Of a DNA stretch of 64,000 nt, positions 44,420 through 53,432 are shown piece after piece; the first letter of the stretch is position 1, and each line of letters opens with the position of its first letter. This DNA is from Caldilineales bacterium (GTDB lineage Bacteria; Chloroflexota; Anaerolineae; J102). The notes beneath the pieces were generated by a model that did not search any database, had not been told where the DNA came from, and saw nothing but the letters and a program-made list of their open reading frames with translations. The DNA lies in NCBI GenBank assembly GCA_024102915.1, contig JAGFJG010000178.1:1-64000 (forward strand), given 5' to 3'. The translations under genes and the position numbers were made by a program.

Positions 44420-46390
44420 TTATTCGATCATGAATGCGACGATGCGATCCGCCACCTCGATTGCGCCGGGCTGGTCTACCTGATTATGCCGTATCTGATC
44501 GGCGACGCGATACAACACGTCGGAGTTGACCTCGGCCAGCGCCCGTGTGTGCTCTTCCCAGCGCTCTCGTAGTTCCTGGCTTTCGTGGGTAGCGGCCAAC
44601 ACCGCCACCTGGGCCGGCGTTGTCGAACTGAGATTCCAGTCCGAGACATTGATGCCCAGTTCGCGGCCCGCATTCGCCCAATAATAAGACAGCATAGGAT
44701 TGAGCAAACCTCGCATCCTACCCCACAACGGATCATCCTCCTGCACCAGGGCGAAGAAGGCGAGATAGTAGGGGCTGGCAGCCGTATAATCGCGCTGGAC
44801 TTGTGAAAGTTCGCCCGCTTTCACCGAAGCATACGAGGCCAGATACCAGCGCAAATCCTCCAGAGTGGCCCCGGTTGCACCCTGTTCGATGGCCTCCCAC
44901 TGCAATCGACAGGCTACCAGATAACTGCGCGCCGATGCCGAGAAATCCTGAGAGCGCTGGATCATCGCCCGCTTGGCCAGCGTTTGCGCTTTTTCGGGGC
45001 TGCGCTGCAATGAGTCCGGCAGATCGATCTGCTCGATGTCTTTGACCAACCGCTCCAACGCTGGATCGTTGCGGAAAGGGATGGCGGCTGTGCCCGGCAA
45101 ACGATAGCGGCCATCGACATATTCGATTAGCCCTCGCCGGTCGAGGTCATCCAGGAGCATCTGCACGTAGTCGCCCTGATCCCGATCATTCAGCAGCACT
45201 GCCGCCAGTTCGGGCAGGTCGATGGGCAGGCCGGCATGGACGGCAGCGTAGACAAAGCCTGATTCAGCCCGGCGTACGAAATCCGCCTCGCTTTCCACGC
45301 CCTTCGCCAATGAGACCGGCACGCGCATCGACGCCACTTTGCCGCCATAATCGAATGTCCATTGCCGGAATCCCATCTGCCAGATATGCCGCAGCATGGT
45401 TTTGCTGCGATTCAAGCCCTGCGATTCGTACCGTTCGCGTAGTTCTTCCAGCAAAGAATCGGTGCTATATAAGCCTGGTCGTTCGCACAATTCCCGATAG
45501 ATATCACGCAAGACATCGCGCCGCGTGCTGAAGTCGGCCGATGTCATTTTCAGGCGACTGAATATCTGCCGGTATTGCTGATCCAGGGGCAACTCTTCGA
45601 TGGGCGCGCTTTCTTCTATGTCCACAACCTGCTCGAATTCGGCCAGATCCATCGGGCTACGCACGCCGAAGCCGCGTAATGCCACATAAAGCTGGAGGTC
45701 TTTGATGTGAAGATCAATGAGATCGGTATTATCCTCGAGCCAGTTCTTGAATTGGGCATAGCCAAAATTGGCTTCGTTGAAGGTCGAATCCATCGACAGC
45801 ATGGTGTGTTTCAGCTTGGCGGCCAACACCGGCGCATCCCCGCGCTGCCCATGCGCCTGCAAAGCCTTGATCAACAGCCGCCGGGCGCTCTCCTGATCCA
45901 GACTGCTTTGCTCATCGACAATCGATACATCCCCCAGCAGGGTTTCCAGATAGATGAACTCGTCACACGATTTGACCAGCAAAGGGTGTGTGATATTACG
46001 CGGGCCGATGCCCAGGGTGTACTTGCCATATTCGCGCAACTTGCCCACCAGCGCCCCAAAGTCGCTGTCGCCGGAGACAATCACAAAGGTGTGGATGTGA
46101 GGCCGGGTCATGGCGATCTCCAGGGCGTCCACCGCCATTCTGATATCCGCCCGATTTTTCCCCGCCCGAATGCTGTACATCTGGATCAGATCGACAGCAT
46201 TATCCATCAATTCATCCCGATAATGCGGGAAACGGCTCCAGTCCGCATAGGCTCGTTTTGTCACTACCGGCGCCCGGCTTTTGAGATATTCCAGCAGCGG
46301 GGTTAATTCAAAATCAAGGAAGACGTCTTCAGCCCAACGCGCAACATTTTCGAAGTCGACGAATACGGCGATTTGCTCGGTTGTTTTCAT
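44420..46390 (-). CDS. NYN (LabA-like) nuclease with LOTUS/OST-HTH domain
   Basis: 656 residues from ATG 46390, chosen because GGAGAGG lies just before it; an ATG at 46429 lacks a ribosome-binding site. Residues 1-160 are a NYN/PIN-like RNase domain with acidic residues at D12 and E14 (VFVDFEN), D82 and D108/D110 (VSGDSDFG). Residues 166-238 form an OST-HTH/LOTUS RNA-binding domain (RRLLIKALQAHGQRGDAPVL to DLQLYVALRG). The remaining 410 residues are helical with no recognised domain. An RNA-processing role is inferred. Confidence 0.82.
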   Translation of the reverse strand: MKTTEQIAVFVDFENVARWAEDVFLDFELTPLLEYLKSRAPVVTKRAYADWSRFPHYRDELMDNAVDLIQMYSIRAGKNRADIRMAVDALEIAMTRPHIHTFVIVSGDSDFGALVGKLREYGKYTLGIGPRNITHPLLVKSCDEFIYLETLLGDVSIVDEQSSLDQESARRLLIKALQAHGQRGDAPVLAAKLKHTMLSMDSTFNEANFGYAQFKNWLEDNTDLIDLHIKDLQLYVALRGFGVRSPMDLAEFEQVVDIEESAPIEELPLDQQYRQIFSRLKMTSADFSTRRDVLRDIYRELCERPGLYSTDSLLEELRERYESQGLNRSKTMLRHIWQMGFRQWTFDYGGKVASMRVPVSLAKGVESEADFVRRAESGFVYAAVHAGLPIDLPELAAVLLNDRDQGDYVQMLLDDLDRRGLIEYVDGRYRLPGTAAIPFRNDPALERLVKDIEQIDLPDSLQRSPEKAQTLAKRAMIQRSQDFSASARSYLVACRLQWEAIEQGATGATLEDLRWYLASYASVKAGELSQVQRDYTAASPYYLAFFALVQEDDPLWGRMRGLLNPMLSYYWANAGRELGINVSDWNLSSTTPAQVAVLAATHESQELRERWEEHTRALAEVNSDVLYRVADQIRHNQVDQPGAIEVADRIVAFMIE

Positions 46391-46623
46391 GGCCTCTCCA
46401 AAAAGATCGGCAAATTTTGATTGGTCCATATTGTCAGGGATGGGTCTAGCGTGCTGCCTTCAGACGCCCGTAGCCCAGTTCGCCAGCCGCTACTAAGCGA
46501 ATAGCGGGTTTGACAACCGGACACCGATTTATATGGGTCAGACTGTATGAGAAAACAGTTTTGGTGTCAAATGGTATTGATGCTAGAGTTCTGTACATTG
46601 TCAGAATGATTTCCAATCGGGCG

Positions 46624-46688
46624 CGAAACGTGAGAGGATTCCGCGTGAATTTCACACAACGCGCGTCACGTTTCACGCAACACATTTC
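46624..46688. repeat. Heptad repeat, CAC type, with inverted GAAACGTGA
   Basis: CAC cores stand at 46653, 46667, 46674 and 46681 (TCACGTT, TCACGCA, ACACATT words). GAAACGTGA (46624-46632) is the exact complement of TCACGTTTC (46666-46674). It lies in the 309-base divergent gap, 12 bases before the mechanosensitive-channel ATG. The remaining 230 bases of the gap show only weak promoter-like words. Confidence 0.75.
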
Positions 46689-46699
46689 GCCGCAGATCA

Positions 46700-47503
46700 A
46701 TGATCGATAGTATCAAGAACCTGTTTTCTCAGGATGTTTGGTGGAGCCATCTGCTCCTGATCAGCGTCTTTTTCCTGATCGCCTGGATCATCCACCTGTT
46801 GGCCTGGCGCATCGCCGGACGCCTGGTCCGGTTAAGTCGTTTTGCCAACGACGGCCAGCGACCAAGCGCATCGCGGATGCAAACGATGCGCAGCATTATC
46901 GCCAACACCATCAGCCTGGTGGTGATCTTGATCGCCGTCATCCTGGCCCTGGGTCAGTTCGTGACCGCCGCGACCCTGATCTGGGTCGTTGGTCTTTTCA
47001 GCGCCGCCTTCGGCCTGGGAGCGCGCCCGCTCATCTCCGATTACCTGACTGGCCTCAGCTTCATTTTCGACGACACCTTTGCCGTGGGCGATAAAGTGGA
47101 GATGCTGAGCGTCGAGGGCGTGGTGGAGAAAGTCAATCTGCGCACCACCCAATTGCGCGCGCCCAGTGGCGAATTACTGACGATCCCCAACGGCGAGATC
47201 CGTCTGATCCGGAATTACAGCCGCGGGCGTTTTTCGATTGTCGAAGTCGTGATCAAACTCCGCACCGCCGATCTGGCCAGGGCGCTGCCGTTGCTGGAGG
47301 ATTTGGCCCAGGAGGCAATGGCGTATCTGCCCAACCTGCTGGAACCATGGCGCGTCATGGGCGAAGACACAGCGGTTGGGCAGCAGGTGGAATTGATGCT
47401 CCGGGCTAAAGCCAAGTTCGGAAAGGCGGCCGAGATGCGCCCGCGCCTGACCGCACTGGTGCACGAGCGGCTGGGGGAGGCCGGAATCGAGTTGGCGGGC
47501 TAG
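46700..47503 (+). CDS. MscS-family mechanosensitive ion channel
   Basis: 267 residues. Helices lie at about 14-40, 70-92 and 94-115. The pore-lining helix is Gly/Ala rich (WVVGLFSAAFGLGARPLISDYL), followed by the cytoplasmic beta domain (DDTFAVGDKVEMLSVEGVVEKVNLRTTQLR, signature GDKVE then TIPNGEI). It opens under membrane tension to release solutes. No obvious Shine-Dalgarno is present; a heptad element lies immediately upstream. Confidence 0.92.
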   Translation: MIDSIKNLFSQDVWWSHLLLISVFFLIAWIIHLLAWRIAGRLVRLSRFANDGQRPSASRMQTMRSIIANTISLVVILIAVILALGQFVTAATLIWVVGLFSAAFGLGARPLISDYLTGLSFIFDDTFAVGDKVEMLSVEGVVEKVNLRTTQLRAPSGELLTIPNGEIRLIRNYSRGRFSIVEVVIKLRTADLARALPLLEDLAQEAMAYLPNLLEPWRVMGEDTAVGQQVELMLRAKAKFGKAAEMRPRLTALVHERLGEAGIELAG

Positions 47504-47512
47504 TCCAGTTCG

Positions 47513-47540
47513 CCAGTGGTCAGTAGACAGTAGTCAGTTC
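47513..47540. repeat. Heptad repeat, CAGT type, single arm
   Basis: CCAGTGG, TCAGTAG, ACAGTAG, TCAGTTC with CAGT at 47514, 47521, 47528 and 47535. It fills the gap between the channel gene and the phosphatidyltransferase gene. Confidence 0.8.
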
Positions 47541-47547
47541 ATCATCG

Positions 47548-48777
47548 ATGAGCCAGCCCGACGCCGATTCTGTCGCCCTCACCAGTTTACGCCAGCGCTG
47601 GTTGGTGACAGCGGCCAGCTATCTGGCCGCCTGGCTGGCCGTGGCACGATTGTTGGGGCGGCAATGGGATGGCGATGTCGTCTGGCGTTGGGCGGGGCTT
47701 TCGCTTGTTGTGCTCGTCTATGAATTGGGGCTGTTCTGGCGCAATCTCGGTCAAAACCAGACCGTTGCCAATGCCGGGCTGAGTGCGACCCTCGGCCCGG
47801 GGAATACACTCACGCTGTTTCGCGGATTAGCGAACGGCCTATTGGCGGGATTCGTGCTCACGCCCTGGCCGCATGACTGGCTGGCCTGGCTGCCCGCCCT
47901 GCTTTACACGCTGGCCGGCATCGCCGACCATTTCGACGGATACCTCGCTCGCATCAGCGGGCACGCCAGCCGCCTGGGCGAAATCCTCGATATCGAATTT
48001 GATGCCCTGGGCGTGTTGATTGTCGTCGTATTGGCGATCCATTGGGGTCAGTGGCCGTGGTGGTTTCTGCCGGTGGGGCTGGCTCGCTATGCCTTCCTTT
48101 TGGGCCTGGCTCTGCGACGTCGCCGCGGCAAACCAGTCTATGATCTGCCGCCCAGCAACAGTCGCCGGGCGCTGGCGGGCCTGCAGATGGGTTTCCTCAG
48201 CGTGGTGTTGTGGCCGATCATGCCGCAGGAACTGGCGACGATCACCGGCCTGTTTTTCGCCGTGCCTTTTCTGCTCGTCTTCACGCGGGATTGGCTGGTC
48301 GCCAGCGGCAGTCTCTCACCCGACTCCTCTCGCTATCTCGCCCTGCGCCGAAACCTCAAATCGATATTTCTCGATTGGCTGCCCCTGCCCATCCGCATCC
48401 TCACCGTACTCGCCCTGGTTGCGGTTGTGTTCGACTCGGCGTTGAATTTCGAGACGTTCGCTCGCAGCCTTGCCTTGTTCGGCATCCCATCTGCCGTTTT
48501 CGTGGCGGCGATATTCATCCTCATCGAAGTGGCAGCGCTCCCCTTTCTGCTGCTGGGTGTGGCCGGACGCTTCGTCGCCCTACTTGCTTTGATTCCGCTT
48601 GGCTTCACCATGGTCGTCGCCATGAACGTGTCCGATGGGCTGAGCGCCATCATGGGCTGCGTGTATCTGTTCGTATTCGGTACGGGCCGATGTTCGCTGT
48701 GGGAACCCGAACGTCGTCTGTTTGGCAAACGGGCGGGCGAGTACCGGGGGGCAGGATCGCAGACCGATGGCGGTTGA
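47548..48777 (+). CDS. CDP-alcohol phosphatidyltransferase
   Basis: 409 residues with about ten hydrophobic segments. The family motif D(x)2DG(x)2AR(x)8G(x)3D(x)3D is exact, with D127, D130, G131, A134, R135, G144, D148 and D152. The enzyme joins a CDP-linked lipid to an alcohol in the membrane. It is longer than PgsA, with a C-terminal half of five or six extra helices of unknown role. Its end overlaps the flippase-like gene, implying joint action on a lipid. Confidence 0.9.
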   Translation: MSQPDADSVALTSLRQRWLVTAASYLAAWLAVARLLGRQWDGDVVWRWAGLSLVVLVYELGLFWRNLGQNQTVANAGLSATLGPGNTLTLFRGLANGLLAGFVLTPWPHDWLAWLPALLYTLAGIADHFDGYLARISGHASRLGEILDIEFDALGVLIVVVLAIHWGQWPWWFLPVGLARYAFLLGLALRRRRGKPVYDLPPSNSRRALAGLQMGFLSVVLWPIMPQELATITGLFFAVPFLLVFTRDWLVASGSLSPDSSRYLALRRNLKSIFLDWLPLPIRILTVLALVAVVFDSALNFETFARSLALFGIPSAVFVAAIFILIEVAALPFLLLGVAGRFVALLALIPLGFTMVVAMNVSDGLSAIMGCVYLFVFGTGRCSLWEPERRLFGKRAGEYRGAGSQTDGG

Positions 48778-49792
48778 CAATCGCAAACCGGGCAAGCTGC
48801 CCGCCCGCGACTGGCTGCGCTGGTTACCCTGGCTGTTGGCGGCGCTGGCGCTGGCCTGGGCGCTGTATGTCGCTCCCCTCGCCCAGATCCTCGCCGTCCT
48901 TTGGCAGCTCACCTGGCTGCAACTGGCACTGCTGGTGGGAATCAATGCCGTCATCGTCGTAGCCCTGGCCGGGCGCTGGTGGGTTGTGCTGCGGGCTTTG
49001 GGCTATTCATTGCCCTACCTGCGCTTGGTCGCTTATCGACTGGCGGCGTACTCGATCACCTATTTCACGCCGGGGCCGCAATTCGGCGGAGAACCGCTTC
49101 AGGCATATTTGCCGCGACAGCAGCACGGCGTTCCCGGCGTCACATCCGGCGCGGCCGTGGCGCTGGACAAAGCCGTGGAGTTGCTGGCGAACTTCACGGT
49201 GCTGGCTCTGGGCGTTGCCGCCATCTTCAACCTGCGACTGCTGTCCGCCGACAGCCTGGCGGCGCTGCTGGCGTTGACCGTCGTCCTGCTCATGCTGCCG
49301 ATTCTCTATCTGGGGGCGGCGCGGATGGGGTTACGGCCCGCCACTCTGCTGCTGGGAAGGGTTCCAATTCTCGCGAAATCAGCCCGGCTGCAACCCTCCT
49401 TGTGCATCGTCCAGCGAGCGGAATATCAGGTGTGCGCGCTCTGCCAGCAACGCCCCGGCAGCCTTGCCATTGCATTCGCCATCTCGCTGCTCACCTGGGC
49501 GCTGATGATCGGCGAATACTGGCTGGCGGCGCGATTTCTGGGAATGACGCTCAGCCCAGAGCAGGCTTTGGCCGCCATCGCCGCCGCCCGGCTGGCCTAT
49601 CTGCTGCCCTTCCCCGGCGGCCTGGGCGCGCTGGAAGCGAGCCAGGTCTTCGTTTTTGGGGCGATGGGCTACGATCCGGCGGCGGGTGCGGCCCTGGCCC
49701 TGCTCATCCGCGCCCGCGATGTGTTGCTGGCCCTGATCGGCCTGTGGCTGGCGTCGTGGTACGCGCCTGGCCGGTCGGGCACGAAGGTCTAG
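48767..49792 (+). CDS. Lysylphosphatidylglycerol synthase TM-region/UPF0104 flippase-like protein
   Basis: 341 residues from ATG 48767, overlapping the previous stop by 11 bases. Seven or eight membrane helices are seen, with segments typical of the AglD/UPF0104 family: ITYFTPGPQFGGEPLQAYL, AVALDKAVELLANF and LLPFPGGLGALEASQVF. Relatives move or modify lipids across the membrane (MprF flippase domain). No lysyl-transferase domain is attached. Paired with the CDP-alcohol enzyme, it may move that enzyme's product. Confidence 0.85.
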   Translation: MAVDNRKPGKLPARDWLRWLPWLLAALALAWALYVAPLAQILAVLWQLTWLQLALLVGINAVIVVALAGRWWVVLRALGYSLPYLRLVAYRLAAYSITYFTPGPQFGGEPLQAYLPRQQHGVPGVTSGAAVALDKAVELLANFTVLALGVAAIFNLRLLSADSLAALLALTVVLLMLPILYLGAARMGLRPATLLLGRVPILAKSARLQPSLCIVQRAEYQVCALCQQRPGSLAIAFAISLLTWALMIGEYWLAARFLGMTLSPEQALAAIAAARLAYLLPFPGGLGALEASQVFVFGAMGYDPAAGAALALLIRARDVLLALIGLWLASWYAPGRSGTKV

Positions 49793-50673
49793 GCCGGTCG
49801 CGAGGCAGTGCGGCCCACACAGTCGATCTGGTGGGCGAGATAGATTAATTCGCCTCGGTCGATTTGGCGATGACGTGTTTCGACCCAGGCCGTGAAATCC
49901 GCCCCCGCCAGCCCTGAATTTCCCGCCAAAGCTTTGTGCACCGTGTCGATGATGAAATGCAGGAAGTAGGATTCATCCGCCTGATACGTCCCGTAGTCGG
50001 GATAAACCAGCCAGTCGGATGAGCCGGCGGCCAGCAGTTCCACATCAGATGCGAGCAAGTGCTGGATCAGATGCCGTCCAGACTGGCTGTCGCCGGAGGG
50101 CCGGCCCGCCACCATGCGTCTGTCCATCGTCTCGTGATAAAGCCGTTCGATCAACGCGTCGAGATCAGGATCGATGGCAGGCAGAAAGCTGGTGACGCCG
50201 TCGAACACGAGCGTGAAATAGAAGAGACCGCCAGGAGCCAGCAGCGCCAGGAGATCGGGCAGGGTGGCGGGGATATCGATCAGGTCGAGGAAGGCATGGG
50301 CGATGAGCAAGTCCCACTGACCGTCCCGCTCCCCTTTCATAAAATCGAACAGATCGATGGCCCGCAGGCGCAGGTCGAGTCCGGTGGAGCGCAATCTTTG
50401 CCGGGCCGCGTCGATGTTGGCCGTGTCGGCGTCGATGGCCGTGTATTCCGCCGCTCTCAACAACCCCCACTCAACCGCCCGCTCGGCCATTGTGCCGATG
50501 CCCGCCCCGATTTCCAGCACGCGCAGCGGGCGGCCATTCTGCCACTGCGCCAATTGTGCGGCCAATGTCTCCCAGACACGGCGATTCAGCGCGCGGTCGT
50601 CCACGCTCCGCTTGGCTGCCAGATAGCGCACAAGATCCGTATATCCTTGATCCGGCAGACGAGATTCAGCCAA
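49789..50673 (-). CDS. Class I SAM-dependent methyltransferase
   Basis: 294 residues. Motif I is RVLEIGAGIGTMAERAVEWG (about 51-70), followed by YTAIDADTANIDAA (acidic motif II) and WDLLIAHAFLDLIDI. The form is that of a small-molecule methyltransferase. It is convergent with the flippase gene, overlapping it by four bases. It is the last gene of a minus-strand run beginning with ribA. Substrate unknown; a product of the neighbouring pteridine-type enzymes is an attractive guess. Confidence 0.85.
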   Translation of the reverse strand: MAESRLPDQGYTDLVRYLAAKRSVDDRALNRRVWETLAAQLAQWQNGRPLRVLEIGAGIGTMAERAVEWGLLRAAEYTAIDADTANIDAARQRLRSTGLDLRLRAIDLFDFMKGERDGQWDLLIAHAFLDLIDIPATLPDLLALLAPGGLFYFTLVFDGVTSFLPAIDPDLDALIERLYHETMDRRMVAGRPSGDSQSGRHLIQHLLASDVELLAAGSSDWLVYPDYGTYQADESYFLHFIIDTVHKALAGNSGLAGADFTAWVETRHRQIDRGELIYLAHQIDCVGRTASRPA

Positions 50674-50693
50674 CGCTGTGGGCTCTCGACTTT

Positions 50694-51030
50694 TTATGTG
50701 GCGCGCATATGCAGGTAGGTGACGACGATCAATGCCAGTTCATCCACTTTCGTGATCAGGCCCAACGCGCTGACGTCTGTCCGGTTGACCGCAAAGTACC
50801 CAACGATCGTGACGGCGGCGAATGCGATCAGGGCTAGGTGCACCAGGCGGCTTCGGCCTTTGGGGGAAATCGACGAGCAACGCGGCCAGGAGTATGACAT
50901 AGCCCAGGCCGTTGAGCACGAACAATTTACCCAGCGTATCGGCAAAGAAATTGAAGCCTAAAAGCAGGTGAATGGCTGCTGTGATCAGGGTGAAGATGAT
51001 GATCAGGATGCGCAGCGTGGATCGACTCAT
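50694..51030 (-). pseudogene. Small four-helix membrane protein split by a +1 frameshift
   Basis: From ATG 51030 the frame gives MSRSTLRILIIIFTLITAAI... to LLVDFPQRPK, then turns to a low-complexity, Pro/Arg-rich run. Another frame begins to make sense at the same place: PKGRSRLVHLALIAFAAVTI... to VVTYLHMRAT. Removing one base from the run of five G on the + strand (50862-50866) joins them into one 111-residue protein with four hydrophobic segments. The single extra base may be a real mutation, a programmed shift or a sequencing or assembly error. Function unknown. Confidence 0.75.
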
Positions 51031-51097
51031 CGTTAATAGCCTCCGTGATGTGTGTCAGCTTTGAAGCAAGTATACGAGCGCGTCGATCTTCGGCAAG

Positions 51098-51868
51098 TCA
51101 ATGGCTGAGCAGCCGGGCGTACACATCACCGGATGCGGCCATGTCGCCCTGATCTCGCAGCCAGTCACGCAGCATGTTGGATGAAACGAATTCAGGCCAT
51201 TGCATTCGCAGAGATTCGCCCGGCGAAAAGTTGTACTTGTAGGCAGCGAGCGTGTCCAGGCGTTCCAGGCTGGCGGCGGTGGCGTCGGGCGTCGCCGCCA
51301 TGATCTCAAACGACAGGCAGGGCAACGGCTGCGAAAGCCCGGCCAGAACCTCGGCCTCGAAACCCTCCACGTCGATTTTGCAGAAAGCGGGCTTGCCATG
51401 CCGGGCGATCAATTCATCCATCGTCACCACCTCGACCTCTGTGCTGTCATCCCATCGCACCCTGGCGAAACCGCCAGTCTGGCTGATACGCCGCCGCCAC
51501 TCCGGCGAAAGGGTCGCCACAGTGGGGTTGCGGCGGCTGAGTTGCAGGGTGAGGCGACCGGGCATTTGACCCACGGCGGCTTCGATCAGAATCACGTTCG
51601 GGTTCGAGCCATACCAGAGCCGCAACAATCGCATCAACCGGGGCTGCGGCTCAATAGCCGCCACCCGCGCTCCCAACCCCAACCACGCCCGCACCCGGTT
51701 TCCCACATGCGCGCCGATGTCAAAACACAGGTCGCCGGGCCGGATGAACTGGCTGTAAAAACGGCTAAGTTGCCGCGTGCGCAAGGGTCGGTGATAGATG
51801 AGCAGCGAGCGGGCAAGGCCCCAGAGGTCGGCGAATGTGGGCGAGGCCGAGCTAGATTCAGACGGCAT
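51098..51868 (-). CDS. FkbM-family methyltransferase
   Basis: 256 residues from ATG 51868, overlapping the upstream glycosyltransferase stop by 11 bases. Motifs are LCFDIGAHVGNRVRAWLGLG (SAM binding), AIEPQPRLMRLL, and FCKIDVEGFEAEVLAGL, the FkbM hallmark. Members O-methylate sugars, polyketides or other small molecules. Coupling to a GT4 glycosyltransferase suggests methylation of a transferred sugar. Confidence 0.9.
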   Translation of the reverse strand: MPSESSSASPTFADLWGLARSLLIYHRPLRTRQLSRFYSQFIRPGDLCFDIGAHVGNRVRAWLGLGARVAAIEPQPRLMRLLRLWYGSNPNVILIEAAVGQMPGRLTLQLSRRNPTVATLSPEWRRRISQTGGFARVRWDDSTEVEVVTMDELIARHGKPAFCKIDVEGFEAEVLAGLSQPLPCLSFEIMAATPDATAASLERLDTLAAYKYNFSPGESLRMQWPEFVSSNMLRDWLRDQGDMAASGDVYARLLSH

Positions 51869-52952
51869 GCCAACCCTCGCTGATCTGGCCGAGGAAACGG
51901 CGGTTGCTCTCATGCGTCTGCGCCCAGGTGGGATGCGCGGCGAAGCTGCGAAGCGCGACCAGGCTCATATCGGCAAGCAAGGTTCTGTCAGTGTCTAGCC
52001 TGTGCAAACAGTCAGCCAAAGTCTGTGTGTCACCGGGCGGGATTAGAAAGCCGTTTTCGCCATCGTGTACGATTTCGATGGCCCCGCCGCTGGCGGCAGC
52101 GATGACGGGCAAGCCAAAGCCCATGCCCTCGAGATAGACGATACCGAAGCCTTCAATGCTTGACGGCACGGCCAGCACATGGCTGGCCGCAAAATGTCGG
52201 CGCAGCGCTTCATCCGACGTTAGCCCAACCAGCTTCACTCGCTCCGCCAACCGCAACCGCTCGATCTGTTTTCGCAGCGATCGGGTGTAGCCCGGATCGA
52301 TGGCCGGATTTCCCACAACCGTGAGTCGCCAGTCCACGCCCATCAGTCGGGAGAGCGCCGCCAGCAAGATGTGCAGCCCTTTGCGCGGGATCAGATTCCC
52401 CACGAATAGAACGCGCAAGGAGCCGGATGCGTGCGCCCGCGCGATCACCGCGCTTTCACCGGGCGTCGCTTGGAAGCGATCCCCGCCCGGCGGGGCCACC
52501 ACATGCGGCATCGAGCGCCCGGCCAGCCGGGAAGCGGAGGCAAGGGTGGCGGCGGAATTGCAGATCATCCCATCCAGCGTGCGCAGATAACGCGCTTCCA
52601 CCCGGCGATAAATGACGTTTTGCCAGCGGGAATGCCCTTCTTCGCAGCGCAGATGGTGAACGATGCCAACCAGCGGATAGCGCAGTCGCGAGCGCTGGCG
52701 TTGATTCAGCCAGAAAAGCGAGGGATGATTCAGCTCATCCTGCAAAAGCACATCGAAACGGGAACGGACTAGCCGCTCGATCAGTGCGCTTGATAGATTG
52801 TCGGTGAGATGGTAGGCGTAGTTGCGCCAGGGCCGCGAGATGATCTCGACCGTATCGCCGTTCGCTCGCAGGTGCTCGACCAGCTTGCGGTCATACAGGT
52901 AGCCGCCCGAAATCGTGTCGAGCGAGCCGTAGATCAGCAGCCCGACCCGCAT
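51858..52952 (-). CDS. Family 4 glycosyltransferase
   Basis: 364 residues. GT-B fold: the N-terminal Gly-rich loop is in YGSLDTISGGYLYDR, and the C-terminal domain has LRVLFVGNLIPRKGLHILL. SSIEGFGIVYLEGMGFGLPVIA contains the E-x7-E nucleotide-sugar motif. It transfers a sugar with retention. It ends inside the FkbM gene, and its ATG lies nine bases after the PTPS-like gene stop, so the three genes are probably one transcript. Confidence 0.92.
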   Translation of the reverse strand: MRVGLLIYGSLDTISGGYLYDRKLVEHLRANGDTVEIISRPWRNYAYHLTDNLSSALIERLVRSRFDVLLQDELNHPSLFWLNQRQRSRLRYPLVGIVHHLRCEEGHSRWQNVIYRRVEARYLRTLDGMICNSAATLASASRLAGRSMPHVVAPPGGDRFQATPGESAVIARAHASGSLRVLFVGNLIPRKGLHILLAALSRLMGVDWRLTVVGNPAIDPGYTRSLRKQIERLRLAERVKLVGLTSDEALRRHFAASHVLAVPSSIEGFGIVYLEGMGFGLPVIAAASGGAIEIVHDGENGFLIPPGDTQTLADCLHRLDTDRTLLADMSLVALRSFAAHPTWAQTHESNRRFLGQISEGWHAV

Positions 52953-52961
52953 GCCAAAGCG

Positions 52962-53342
52962 CTAGGCTCGTTCGAGATCGTAGACCACCCAGGCGATATC
53001 ATCTTCCCAGAGTTTGATGCTGATGGCGGTCAGGTTCGGGGCGTAAAGCGCCTCGTCCATGCGTTCGCACAGGATGCGGCAGAAATGCTCCAGGCTGGGA
53101 TTGATATCCTCGAACGCGTCCAGTTCGTTCAGGGTTTTATCGCGGAATTCGGCGATGAGGCCGTCGAATTGGGCGCGCAGGTCGTCGATATCGACCACGT
53201 AGCCATACTCGTTCAGGTCTTCGCCCTCGACCATCAACTCCGCTTTGTAGAGATGGGAATGACGCTCGTTTTCCGCCCCGGCGTTGGGGACAGTGAGAAA
53301 GTGTTGGGCGATGAATTTGCTGTGGATGGATAGGGTATACAT
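52962..53342 (-). CDS. 6-pyruvoyltetrahydropterin synthase-like protein with Cys-to-Glu change
   Basis: 126 residues. The zinc ligands are H14 (AQHFL), H28 and H30 (ERHSHLY). Four residues before H28, where QueD and PTPS carry the catalytic Cys, this protein has E24 (GAENERHSH). NPSLEHFCRILCERM matches the NPTxExLA region, and KLWED the C-terminal Glu. The Cys-to-Glu change recalls PTPS-III proteins that make 6-hydroxymethyldihydropterin. That reaction here is inference. It sits between the MDR dehydrogenase and the glycosyltransferase in the ribA-led run. Confidence 0.82.
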   Translation of the reverse strand: MYTLSIHSKFIAQHFLTVPNAGAENERHSHLYKAELMVEGEDLNEYGYVVDIDDLRAQFDGLIAEFRDKTLNELDAFEDINPSLEHFCRILCERMDEALYAPNLTAISIKLWEDDIAWVVYDLERA

Positions 53343-53432
53343 GATTGCTTTTGGTCTTTTGTTGGGGATGGAATATTGATGATTGAAGTTTGATCCGGCT
53401 ACTTACCCTCAGACGCAAGAACGGCGTAGCGA

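Noticed and set aside
46446..46700. 84-codon minus-strand frame between the NYN and MscS genes
   Set aside because: Half of it is written in heptad-repeat DNA and the translation looks random.
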